A stretch of DNA of 64,000 nucleotides. It comes from Bacillota bacterium (lineage in GTDB: Bacteria > Bacillota > Clostridia > Oscillospirales > Ruminococcaceae). A program made the position numbers and the translations under genes. The stretch is taken from positions 62,001 through 126,000 of the forward strand of contig JAEWAB010000004.1 of NCBI GenBank assembly GCA_023391875.1. Reading direction: 5' to 3'. Positions 57,793 to 64,000 of this stretch are shown piece by piece. Under the pieces are notes generated by a model that saw only the letters and a list, made by a program, of their open reading frames with translations, was not told the origin of the DNA and did not search any database. Numbering within the stretch: the first letter of the stretch is position 1; each line of letters opens with the position of its first letter.

Positions 57793-59490
57793 TCATTCTT
57801 CCTCCGAAGGGGTGTGGTACTGTACATGCAGCAGCTCATGAACCTTGCCCTTAAGGATATCGTTATAAAGCGACATCATCAGCGGGTTTTCCTCCGAGCG
57901 CTTGATATTGCACATGCGGTCTGCCGAGTAAAGGCCGTGGCCTCTGCTTTCCTTTGCTTCCGATGAGGCAAAGGGCTGGCCCGCGCCGCTTACGCAGCCG
58001 CCGGGGCACGCCATTACCTCCACAAAATCGTAATGCTTGCCCTCTTTGATTCTTGCAATCAGCTCGCTTGCGTTATTCAAACCGCTTACAATCGCAATGC
58101 GGATTTCTTTGTCGCCGTAAGGGATCACGGCCTCTTTCACGCCGTTCATGCCTCGCACACCCTGATAAGAAATGGAGAGAAGGCCGGTTTTGGATTTATC
58201 GCTGGCAAGCCTGCGCAGCACAGCCTCGGTAACACCGCCCGTCACACCAAAGATCACGCCCGCGCCGGACATGGTGCCGAAGGGCATGTCCACCGCCTCG
58301 GGCTCCAGCTCATCAAAGATAATGCCGGACTCCTTAATCATACGGATAAGCTCCTGCGTGGTGATAACCGCGTCAACGTCGGGGATATCGTCGGTTTTAA
58401 ACTCGCCGCGTGACGCTTCGAATTTTTTGCCGGTGCAGGGCATGACGGCGACATGAAACATCCTTCTGGAGGAAGATTTGTTCTGCTCTTTGAGTACTGC
58501 CGCAAACATTTCCATGGGCGACTTGCAGGAAGAAACGCCTGCAAGCAGCTCGGGGTAGTTCTTTTCGCAGTACTGAACCCAAGCAGGGCAGCAGGAGGTA
58601 AAGAGCGGCAGGCTCGGATTACTCTCAAGACGCTTGAGAAATTCCTCCGATTCCTCCAAAACGGTCAAATCGGCGCCCGTGGAGGTGTCGTAAACCTCGT
58701 CAAAGCCCATTCTGTGCAGCACGGCGACAATCTGGCCCATGGCGTTGTCGCCCTCTTTTAAGCCAAGCTCCTTGCCAAGCGCCACCCTCACGGCGGGGGC
58801 GATCTGGGCGGTAACCTTTGTATCCTTGGCGCTCAGCGCCTTCCAAACCATTTTGATGTCATCCTTTACCACGATGGCGCCCGTGGGGCATACCGCCGCG
58901 CACTGGCCGCAGCCCACGCAGGAGGATTCGCTGATGGGCCTGCCGAAGGCGGTGCTGATGGTCATCTTGCTGCCGCGAAAGGCGAAATCGATGGCGCCCA
59001 CGTTCTGAACCTCGTTGCACATTCTCACGCAGTCGCCGCAGAGGATGCACTTGCTTGCGTCGCGTGTGATGCAGAGCGACGAGTCGTCCACAATCGGCTC
59101 GGGGGAGGTGTTGGGGAAGCGCACGCCCTCGATGTTAAAGCGCATGGCAAGATCCTGCAGCTTGCAGCTGCCGTTGTTTTGGCAGGTGGTGCAGTCGCGG
59201 CAGTGGTTGGCGAGCAGCAGCTCCAAGATATTCTTGCGGTAACGGCGCAGCCTTTCGGTGGAGGTTTTAATCTCCATGCCGGCTCTGGGGGGCGTGGAGC
59301 ACGCCGCGTCCAGCCCGCCCCATTGGTTTTCCACCATGCACATACGGCAGGCGCCGTAAACCGAAAGCTCGGAATGGTAGCAGAAGGTAGGCAGCTTGAT
59401 GCCCGCCTTGCGGATAACCTCCAGCAGATTTTTTTCGCCGTTTATTTCAACGGGAATACCGTCTATCGTCATAAATTCTCTTTTATCCAT
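57793..59490 (-). CDS. hydA: [FeFe] hydrogenase catalytic subunit HydA (NAD-linked, group A)
   Basis: 565 aa. Domains in order: N-terminal [2Fe-2S] (TFCYHSELSVYGACRMC), the His/Cys [4Fe-4S] site (NHCRDCTTCQNNGSC), two [4Fe-4S] clusters (CILCGDCVRMC, CVGCGQCAAVCP), and the H-cluster domain with L1 TSCCPAW, L2 MPCTGKKFE and L3 EVMACPGGCVSGAGQP. The proton-transfer Cys of TSCC is intact, so it should be catalytic. With HydB and HydC it forms the trimeric enzyme that couples NADH and reduced ferredoxin to H2, probably by electron confurcation. ATG 59490 is chosen because GGAGG is 10 nt upstream; the ATG at 59499 is only 1 nt from it. Confidence 0.97.
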   Translation of the reverse strand: MDKREFMTIDGIPVEINGEKNLLEVIRKAGIKLPTFCYHSELSVYGACRMCMVENQWGGLDAACSTPPRAGMEIKTSTERLRRYRKNILELLLANHCRDCTTCQNNGSCKLQDLAMRFNIEGVRFPNTSPEPIVDDSSLCITRDASKCILCGDCVRMCNEVQNVGAIDFAFRGSKMTISTAFGRPISESSCVGCGQCAAVCPTGAIVVKDDIKMVWKALSAKDTKVTAQIAPAVRVALGKELGLKEGDNAMGQIVAVLHRMGFDEVYDTSTGADLTVLEESEEFLKRLESNPSLPLFTSCCPAWVQYCEKNYPELLAGVSSCKSPMEMFAAVLKEQNKSSSRRMFHVAVMPCTGKKFEASRGEFKTDDIPDVDAVITTQELIRMIKESGIIFDELEPEAVDMPFGTMSGAGVIFGVTGGVTEAVLRRLASDKSKTGLLSISYQGVRGMNGVKEAVIPYGDKEIRIAIVSGLNNASELIARIKEGKHYDFVEVMACPGGCVSGAGQPFASSEAKESRGHGLYSADRMCNIKRSEENPLMMSLYNDILKGKVHELLHVQYHTPSEEE

Positions 59491-59495
59491 GATTG

Positions 59496-61376
59496 TCATT
59501 CCTCCTCAATGGCATGGAACGGGCAGGTACTCTGGCAGGCCCCGCACTTGATGCACTTGGTCTGGTCTATTACGAAGGGGGATTTAATCTGGCCGCTGAT
59601 AGCGTTTACAGGGCAGGCCTTTGCACATTTGGAGCAGCCCTTGCAGGCCTCAGACTTAATCGAGAACTTCTTTAATTTTGAGCAGGAGTTTGCGGGGCAG
59701 CGCTTTTCGTAGATATGCGCCTCATACTCGTCCCTGAAGCTTTTGATGGTGCTTACCACCGGTGAAGCCGCCGACTTGCCAAGCCCGCAGAGCGCAGTAG
59801 CCGAGATGGTGTCCGCAAGTTCCAATAGCAGCTCGATGTCGCCGTCTTCGCCCTTGCCCTCTACGATGCGTTCGAGGATAGCGAGCATCCGCTTGGTGCC
59901 CTCTCGGCAGGGGACGCATTTGCCGCAGGATTCGTTCTGCGTAAAATTCATAAAGAACCGGGCCACTTCCACCATGCAGGTCTTGTCGTCCATTACCACA
60001 AGGCCGCCGGAGCCGATCATCGCGCCCGCCTTTTTCAGCGAGTCAAAGTCTAAGGGCAGGTCAAGCTGTTCCTTGGTCAGGCAGCCGCCCGAGGGGCCGC
60101 CGATCTGCACCGCCTTAAACTCCCCGCCGCCGCGCATGCCGCCGCCTACATCAAAGATTACCTCGCGCAGGGTGGTGCCCATGGGCACCTCGATAAGGCC
60201 GGTATTTTCGATATTGCCCGTCAGCGCAAACGCCTTGGTGCCCGGGCTGTTTTCGGGGCCGATGCCCTTATACCACGCGGCGCCGTTTACGATAATCAGC
60301 GGCACGTTGGCAAAGGTCTCCACATTGTTGAGCACCGTGGGCTTATCAAACAGCCCGTGCTCCACCGTTCTGGGGGGCTTTACGCGCGGCATACCGCGCT
60401 TGCCCTCAATGGAGGCTGTCAGCGCGCTGCCCTCGCCGCATACAAAGGCGCCCGCGCCGCGGTTGATGTGCAGGTGGAAGGAAAACTCGGTGCCCAGAAT
60501 ATTATCGCCCAGCAGGCCGTATTCCTCGGCTTGCAGAATGGCCATGCGCAGGCGCTCAACCGCCATGGGGTACTCCGCGCGCACGTATATGTAGCCCTCG
60601 CTCGCGCCGCAGGCAAGGCCCGCGATCATCATGCCCTCCAGCATCCTGTGGGGGTCGCCTTCCATCACGCTTCTGTCCATAAACGCGCCGGGGTCGCCCT
60701 CGTCGCCGTTGCACACGATGTACTTCTGCTCTGTTTTCTGCCGCTTTACCTGCGACCATTTCTTGCCCGCCGGGAAGCCACCGCCGCCCCTGCCGCGCAG
60801 GTTCGACTCGGTGATTTCATTGATAATATCGTCGGCGCTCATCTCAAACAGCGCCTTTTCAAAGGCCTTGTAGCCGTCAAAAGCAAGGTATTCACGGATG
60901 GAGGTGGCGGAAATCTGCCCGCAGTGCTCGAGAACTTTTCGGGTCTGCTTTTTATAAAAAGGGATTTCGTCCTGCTTTCTGTAGACGTTTTCTCCCTTTT
61001 TATAAGCAAGGTGCTCCAGATGTTCGCCCTTAACAATCGTTTTATCGATGATATCCTCACAGTCCGAGAGCTTTACGCGGGTATAAAGCCAGCCCTGCGG
61101 CTCGATGCGCACCAGCGGGCCCAGTTCGCAAAACCCGTGGCAGCCGCATTTCTTAATGCCGGTAATGTCGTCGTGCGGGTCGTTTGCAATCTCCACCGTG
61201 TAGGGAAGCTTGCGGTCGTCCATCAGTTGGGAAAGCCTTTCGAAAATTTCAAGCGAGCCGCTGGATACGCAGCCGGTGCCGGCGCATACGAGGATACGCT
61301 TACGTTCATGCTGTAAGGAGTTTTTGCACCTTAACCTTAGCTGCTCAAGCTCATTTTGGTTATTCAGCTTTATCAT
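59496..61376 (-). CDS. hydB: NADH-binding hydrogenase subunit HydB (NuoF-like)
   Basis: 626 aa, the same length as the Thermotoga HydB I recall. N-terminal thioredoxin-like [2Fe-2S] domain (CAGTGCVSSGSLEIF, CGCHGFCELGP), then the NuoF core with glycine-rich NADH/FMN loops (NLRGRGGGGFPAGKKW, CNGDEGDPGAFMDR), the SLBB part, a [4Fe-4S] site (ESCGKCVPCREGTKR) and two C-terminal ferredoxin clusters (CKGCSKCAKACP, CIKCGACQSTCP). It oxidises NADH and feeds HydA. The start overlaps the hydC stop by 17 nt. Confidence 0.97.
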   Translation of the reverse strand: MIKLNNQNELEQLRLRCKNSLQHERKRILVCAGTGCVSSGSLEIFERLSQLMDDRKLPYTVEIANDPHDDITGIKKCGCHGFCELGPLVRIEPQGWLYTRVKLSDCEDIIDKTIVKGEHLEHLAYKKGENVYRKQDEIPFYKKQTRKVLEHCGQISATSIREYLAFDGYKAFEKALFEMSADDIINEITESNLRGRGGGGFPAGKKWSQVKRQKTEQKYIVCNGDEGDPGAFMDRSVMEGDPHRMLEGMMIAGLACGASEGYIYVRAEYPMAVERLRMAILQAEEYGLLGDNILGTEFSFHLHINRGAGAFVCGEGSALTASIEGKRGMPRVKPPRTVEHGLFDKPTVLNNVETFANVPLIIVNGAAWYKGIGPENSPGTKAFALTGNIENTGLIEVPMGTTLREVIFDVGGGMRGGGEFKAVQIGGPSGGCLTKEQLDLPLDFDSLKKAGAMIGSGGLVVMDDKTCMVEVARFFMNFTQNESCGKCVPCREGTKRMLAILERIVEGKGEDGDIELLLELADTISATALCGLGKSAASPVVSTIKSFRDEYEAHIYEKRCPANSCSKLKKFSIKSEACKGCSKCAKACPVNAISGQIKSPFVIDQTKCIKCGACQSTCPFHAIEEE

Positions 61377-61866
61377 TCTTATGTTCCTCCCTCAGCTCTT
61401 TAAGCAAGTCGGAAGCCTTATCCGGCGTCATGGCGGGGTAAACCTTGTCGTTTACCGTGATAACGGGGGCAAGGCCGCAGGCGCCGAGGCAGGAAACCGT
61501 TTCTACCGTAAAACCCAGATCATCCGTCGTGGTCTTTTTTTCGGAGAGGTTTAGCTCTTTTCTGAGCCTTTCAAGAATGGGTATAGAGCGCCTTACGTGG
61601 CAGGCCGTACCGTCACACACTTTAATAACGTATCTGCCCTTCGGCTCAAGAGAAAAGTTCTCGTAGAAGGTGGCAACGCTGTAGATTCTCGCCTCACCCA
61701 CCGAGAGCCTTTTGGCAAGGTAGGGGAAGATCTCCTTCGGAAGATAGCGGTAGTGCTCCTGAATGTCCTGCAATATGGCAATAATCGACTGAGCCTTGCA
61801 GCCGTTTTTTTCTATAATGCGGTCTACCGCATCAAAATCGAAATGCGTGTTCAACTTTATGACCAT
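61360..61866 (-). CDS. hydC: Hydrogenase subunit HydC (NuoE-like [2Fe-2S])
   Basis: 168 aa. An N-terminal helical part (QDIQEHYRYLPKEIFPYLAKRL, IYSVATFYENFS) and a C-terminal thioredoxin-like [2Fe-2S] domain with four Cys (CDGTACHVR and SCLGACGLAP). ATG 61866 abuts an AAAGG site; TTG 61854 is better spaced and could be the real start. First of the three hydrogenase structural genes, after the phosphatase gene. Confidence 0.95.
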   Translation of the reverse strand: MVIKLNTHFDFDAVDRIIEKNGCKAQSIIAILQDIQEHYRYLPKEIFPYLAKRLSVGEARIYSVATFYENFSLEPKGRYVIKVCDGTACHVRRSIPILERLRKELNLSEKKTTTDDLGFTVETVSCLGACGLAPVITVNDKVYPAMTPDKASDLLKELREEHKNDKAE

Positions 61867-61949
61867 CCTTTCCGGTGTTTGCGCTTGCAAAGTACCAAAC
61901 GCCCTAGAAAATTGCAACGCGGCATTGCTGAAAGGCGTGCCGTCGTCTC

Positions 61950-63134
61950 TTAAAAGTAATTGACCTTAATCTTTTTCCCCATTCTTTTTAAACAGTCCGA
62001 AAGCTCCTCCACCAGCTTCATTTTTATGTTGAAGTTGATGGGCAGCTGCGGGTTCTGGTGAGCGGGGTTAATCGCTCTGCCCACAAAAAAGTTGATGTCG
62101 GTCGCTTCATCAAACAGCATGCGGGCGATTTGTGAAGCGCCGTCCTGCTTAAAGCTCCACTGCTCGTAGGATTTATTGTCGTCTAAGTAGTTCTTCGCGT
62201 ATTCCAGCACGCGGTTTACGGTAATCACGCCCTCCGTTACGAGGTCAACTCCTTCAATCTCCGCGGTGGGGGGGATGTCGGAGTCTAAATAAAGCAGGTT
62301 GGTTTTAAGCGGCTTTTTTAGGTACTCGGCGGCAAGGCCCGAGGTGGTACCGCCGCAGACGATATGCTTGCCCTCCTTGGCAAAGAACAGCGACATCATC
62401 TTTCTGCAATCGTCCCGGTTGCAGGGGGGGCCCAGCAGCAGGTTCACCGGCTCGCGGGTGCGGATGCGTATGGTGCACACGGTAGCGTCGTCCCCGGGCT
62501 TATCCTCATATAGCTTTTGCGTTTTCTCCAGCAGTATGGTGGTGAGGGTTTTGGCGGTAAAGCCCACGTTCCAAAAGGTCTCCATATACCCGATGATCTC
62601 CTCACGCCTCCAGCCGAAGTTGTATACACCGCCCACCCCCGCGTGCACCACCCCGTCGCTCATCGCGATGAACACATCGTCCTGTTTGAGCTTAATGCTG
62701 GACTGGTAGATGGTTTTATCGCCGATCTTGAGGATGGTGGAGGGGATTTCGCAGTTTTTACCGTCCCTTAAGAGAATGACATGCGGGTTATCGTACTGCA
62801 CAATCTCCGCATGCTCGTTGTTCACGATGCGGATGATGGTAAAGGTGGAGTAGGCGATCTGGCGCACGGAGCACACCGGCAGCGTGGCCGCGATGGTTTC
62901 CACCGCATCCTCCAGCCGAAGGCCCGAGGCCATCATGGTGGAGATGATCTTGGAGGTGAGGGTGGAAAGGATATTCGCCTTCACGCCGCTGCCCAGCCCG
63001 TCCGCGAGCACCACCACCGTGGAGTTCTCGTCCTCCTGCTCCATCACCTCGATATGGTCGCCGCAAAGCTGTTCCCCAACGTGGTTTAAGCTCATGTACC
63101 CGATATCGGTGCACAGATTGTTCGTTTTACTCAT
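61950..63134 (-). CDS. SpoIIE/PP2C-type serine/threonine phosphatase
   Basis: 394 aa. The phosphatase domain fills the N-terminal two thirds: first metal Asp in VVLADGLGSGVKAN, then VFIAMSDGVVHAGVG and DDATVCTIRI, which supply the other metal ligands. The C-terminal about 150 residues (VNLLLGPPCNRDDCRKMMSLFF onward) are a domain I do not recognise by name, with two Cys near its start. AAGGAG lies 9 nt before the ATG. It overlaps the sensory hydrogenase gene by 8 nt, so both probably form a signalling pair that controls the HydCBA genes next to them. Confidence 0.9.
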   Translation of the reverse strand: MSKTNNLCTDIGYMSLNHVGEQLCGDHIEVMEQEDENSTVVVLADGLGSGVKANILSTLTSKIISTMMASGLRLEDAVETIAATLPVCSVRQIAYSTFTIIRIVNNEHAEIVQYDNPHVILLRDGKNCEIPSTILKIGDKTIYQSSIKLKQDDVFIAMSDGVVHAGVGGVYNFGWRREEIIGYMETFWNVGFTAKTLTTILLEKTQKLYEDKPGDDATVCTIRIRTREPVNLLLGPPCNRDDCRKMMSLFFAKEGKHIVCGGTTSGLAAEYLKKPLKTNLLYLDSDIPPTAEIEGVDLVTEGVITVNRVLEYAKNYLDDNKSYEQWSFKQDGASQIARMLFDEATDINFFVGRAINPAHQNPQLPINFNIKMKLVEELSDCLKRMGKKIKVNYF

Positions 63135-64000
63135 GAGAGATCGTCTCCTTGAGCTTCGTAAGCGCGATCTTGGTTTCAGCCGCTGTTTCGCCGAGCAAGG
63201 ACGCGATTTCCTGAACGATGCGCATCTGCTTATCCACGACGATATCCGCTATCGCCATCGTCTGTTTGGCCATCTCGTCCTTTTTAATGCGCGCTTCCTC
63301 CAGGTCGGTGACGTCACGCAGGATCGCGATGAGGATATGGGAGGTGATGTCGTGAACAATGGTCAGCTCCAGATACCTTTTGTATTCGGGGTAGTAATCC
63401 CTCTTATCCTCCACCGTTTTCCCGTTTGTAAGCACTTCAATAAAGGGCAGCGGGTCGAATATCCGCACAACCAGCTCGCCCAGCACGTCGGCCTCGGTAT
63501 TGATATTAAGCATCTTCATTGCCGAGCGGTTAATCTGCTGGATTTCCAGCTCCTCGCTGATGACGAGGATGCCGTTGGGTGTATTTTTTAAGATGTTGTT
63601 GGAAAAGCGCTCGGTTTTATCCATCAAAAAGGGCAGGCACATGCTGATATCGGCCTTTCCCTGAAAGACGGCCGCCGCCTTTTCGCGGCAGGTATTATAG
63701 CCGCAGGTGCCGCAGTTGAGCTCATCCTCCGGCTTAAGCTTGCCCATCCGCCGCAAAATGTCGTTTATCTGCGCGTCGGAGGGCTTTGCGGTTGAGTTTC
63801 CGATATAGGTGTGCTGCTTGAAAAATGCCAATTCCTCCGCGGGTGCTACGTCAAAATCCTTCTTGCCCGCGTAGGAACTTACAGCCTGAAAATGCCTGAT
63901 GGGAGAATTTTTATACTTTTCCATCACCGGCCCGCCGATGCAGCTGCCCGCGCAGGCCGACATCTCAATAAAGCATTTCTTTAAGTTGCCAAAACGGATG
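63127..64000 (-). CDS. Sensory-type [FeFe] hydrogenase-like protein with PAS domain, C-terminal part (cut by right edge)
   Basis: 291 C-terminal residues visible; the gene continues past the window. The edge sequence KKCFIEMSACAGSCIGGP is the L3 region of an H-cluster domain with an altered motif (SACAGSC instead of MACPGGC). A four-Cys Fe-S domain follows (NCGTCGYNTCREKA, later Cys in ISMC), then a PAS domain (NGILVISEELEIQQINRSAMKML) and a C-terminal coiled coil. This order, hydrogenase core plus PAS beside a phosphatase, is the pattern of sensory (group C/HydS) [FeFe] hydrogenases. An inner ATG at 63963 is not the start. Confidence 0.85.
   Translation of the reverse strand, partial: IRFGNLKKCFIEMSACAGSCIGGPVMEKYKNSPIRHFQAVSSYAGKKDFDVAPAEELAFFKQHTYIGNSTAKPSDAQINDILRRMGKLKPEDELNCGTCGYNTCREKAAAVFQGKADISMCLPFLMDKTERFSNNILKNTPNGILVISEELEIQQINRSAMKMLNINTEADVLGELVVRIFDPLPFIEVLTNGKTVEDKRDYYPEYKRYLELTIVHDITSHILIAILRDVTDLEEARIKKDEMAKQTMAIADIVVDKQMRIVQEIASLLGETAAETKIALTKLKETISHE

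Noticed and set aside
60357..61316. 319-codon plus-strand frame
   Set aside because: Antisense of hydB; the hydB motifs are unambiguous.
1..64000. CRISPR arrays, insertion sequences, rRNA genes or intact tRNA genes
   Set aside because: None seen: no regular repeat-spacer pattern, no transposase or integrase motifs, no rRNA segments, and only a half tRNA.

Overview
The window looks like a chromosomal stretch of an anaerobic, fermentative, low-to-mid GC Gram-positive bacterium, most likely a member of the Clostridia. Signs are Gram-positive lipoprotein signal peptides, strong AGGAGG-type ribosome sites, sigma-A promoters, YesM/AraC-type two-component systems, sugar ABC importers without their own ATPase, and a trimeric NAD-linked [FeFe] hydrogenase. 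Assignments rest on recognisable motifs and remembered family features; no database search was run.

Layout. 1-7.0 kb (minus): a LacI-controlled maltodextrin operon (lacI, binding protein, two permeases, malQ, glgP running off the left edge). 7.2-17.2 kb: an AraC regulator divergent from a second sugar ABC system, then a GH3 glycosidase, a Gfo/Idh/MocA oxidoreductase and a polysaccharide deacetylase. 17.3-21.1 kb (minus): a three-gene phosphorelay (REC-HD-GYP, HPt, hybrid histidine kinase). 21.3-27.1 kb (plus): a nickel ECF transporter joined to larB, larC and larE, behind a leader with a terminator. 27.2-40.3 kb (minus): a chitin-disaccharide block consisting of N,N'-diacetylchitobiose phosphorylase, a hexose-phosphate mutase, a YesM-type kinase, a third sugar ABC system, an AraC-type response regulator, nagB, nagA and a ROK kinase. 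Together these encode every step from imported (GlcNAc)2 to fructose-6-phosphate. 40.6-46.1 kb: a small helical protein, then a two-component system with an FtsX/MacB-type ABC exporter. 46.3 kb: the 3' half of a tRNA-Pro gene, probably a relic attachment site. 46.4-51.5 kb: a GH2 glycosidase coupled to an MFS transporter, and a DMT exporter divergent from a LysR regulator. 51.5-57.3 kb: a LacI regulator divergent from a fourth sugar ABC system with a TIM-barrel isomerase. 57.5-64 kb (minus): a sensory-type [FeFe] hydrogenase/PAS protein (cut by the right edge), a PP2C/SpoIIE phosphatase, HydC, HydB, HydA and a [2Fe-2S] thioredoxin-fold protein.

How it works together. Imported oligosaccharides are split by phosphorolysis (GlgP, chitobiose phosphorylase), which saves ATP. 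The sugars feed glycolysis, and NADH plus reduced ferredoxin can be discharged as H2 by HydABC. All four sugar importers lack an ATP-binding subunit, so a shared MsmX/MsiK-like ATPase elsewhere is expected. Each of the four binding-protein genes is followed by a hairpin before its permease gene.

Most distinctive points: the complete phosphorolytic chitobiose pathway under its own two-component system; the nickel-pincer cofactor operon without a visible client enzyme (no larA) and with an unidentified terminator leader; the sensory hydrogenase plus phosphatase in front of HydCBA; and the tRNA-Pro half-gene that may mark one end of an integrated element.
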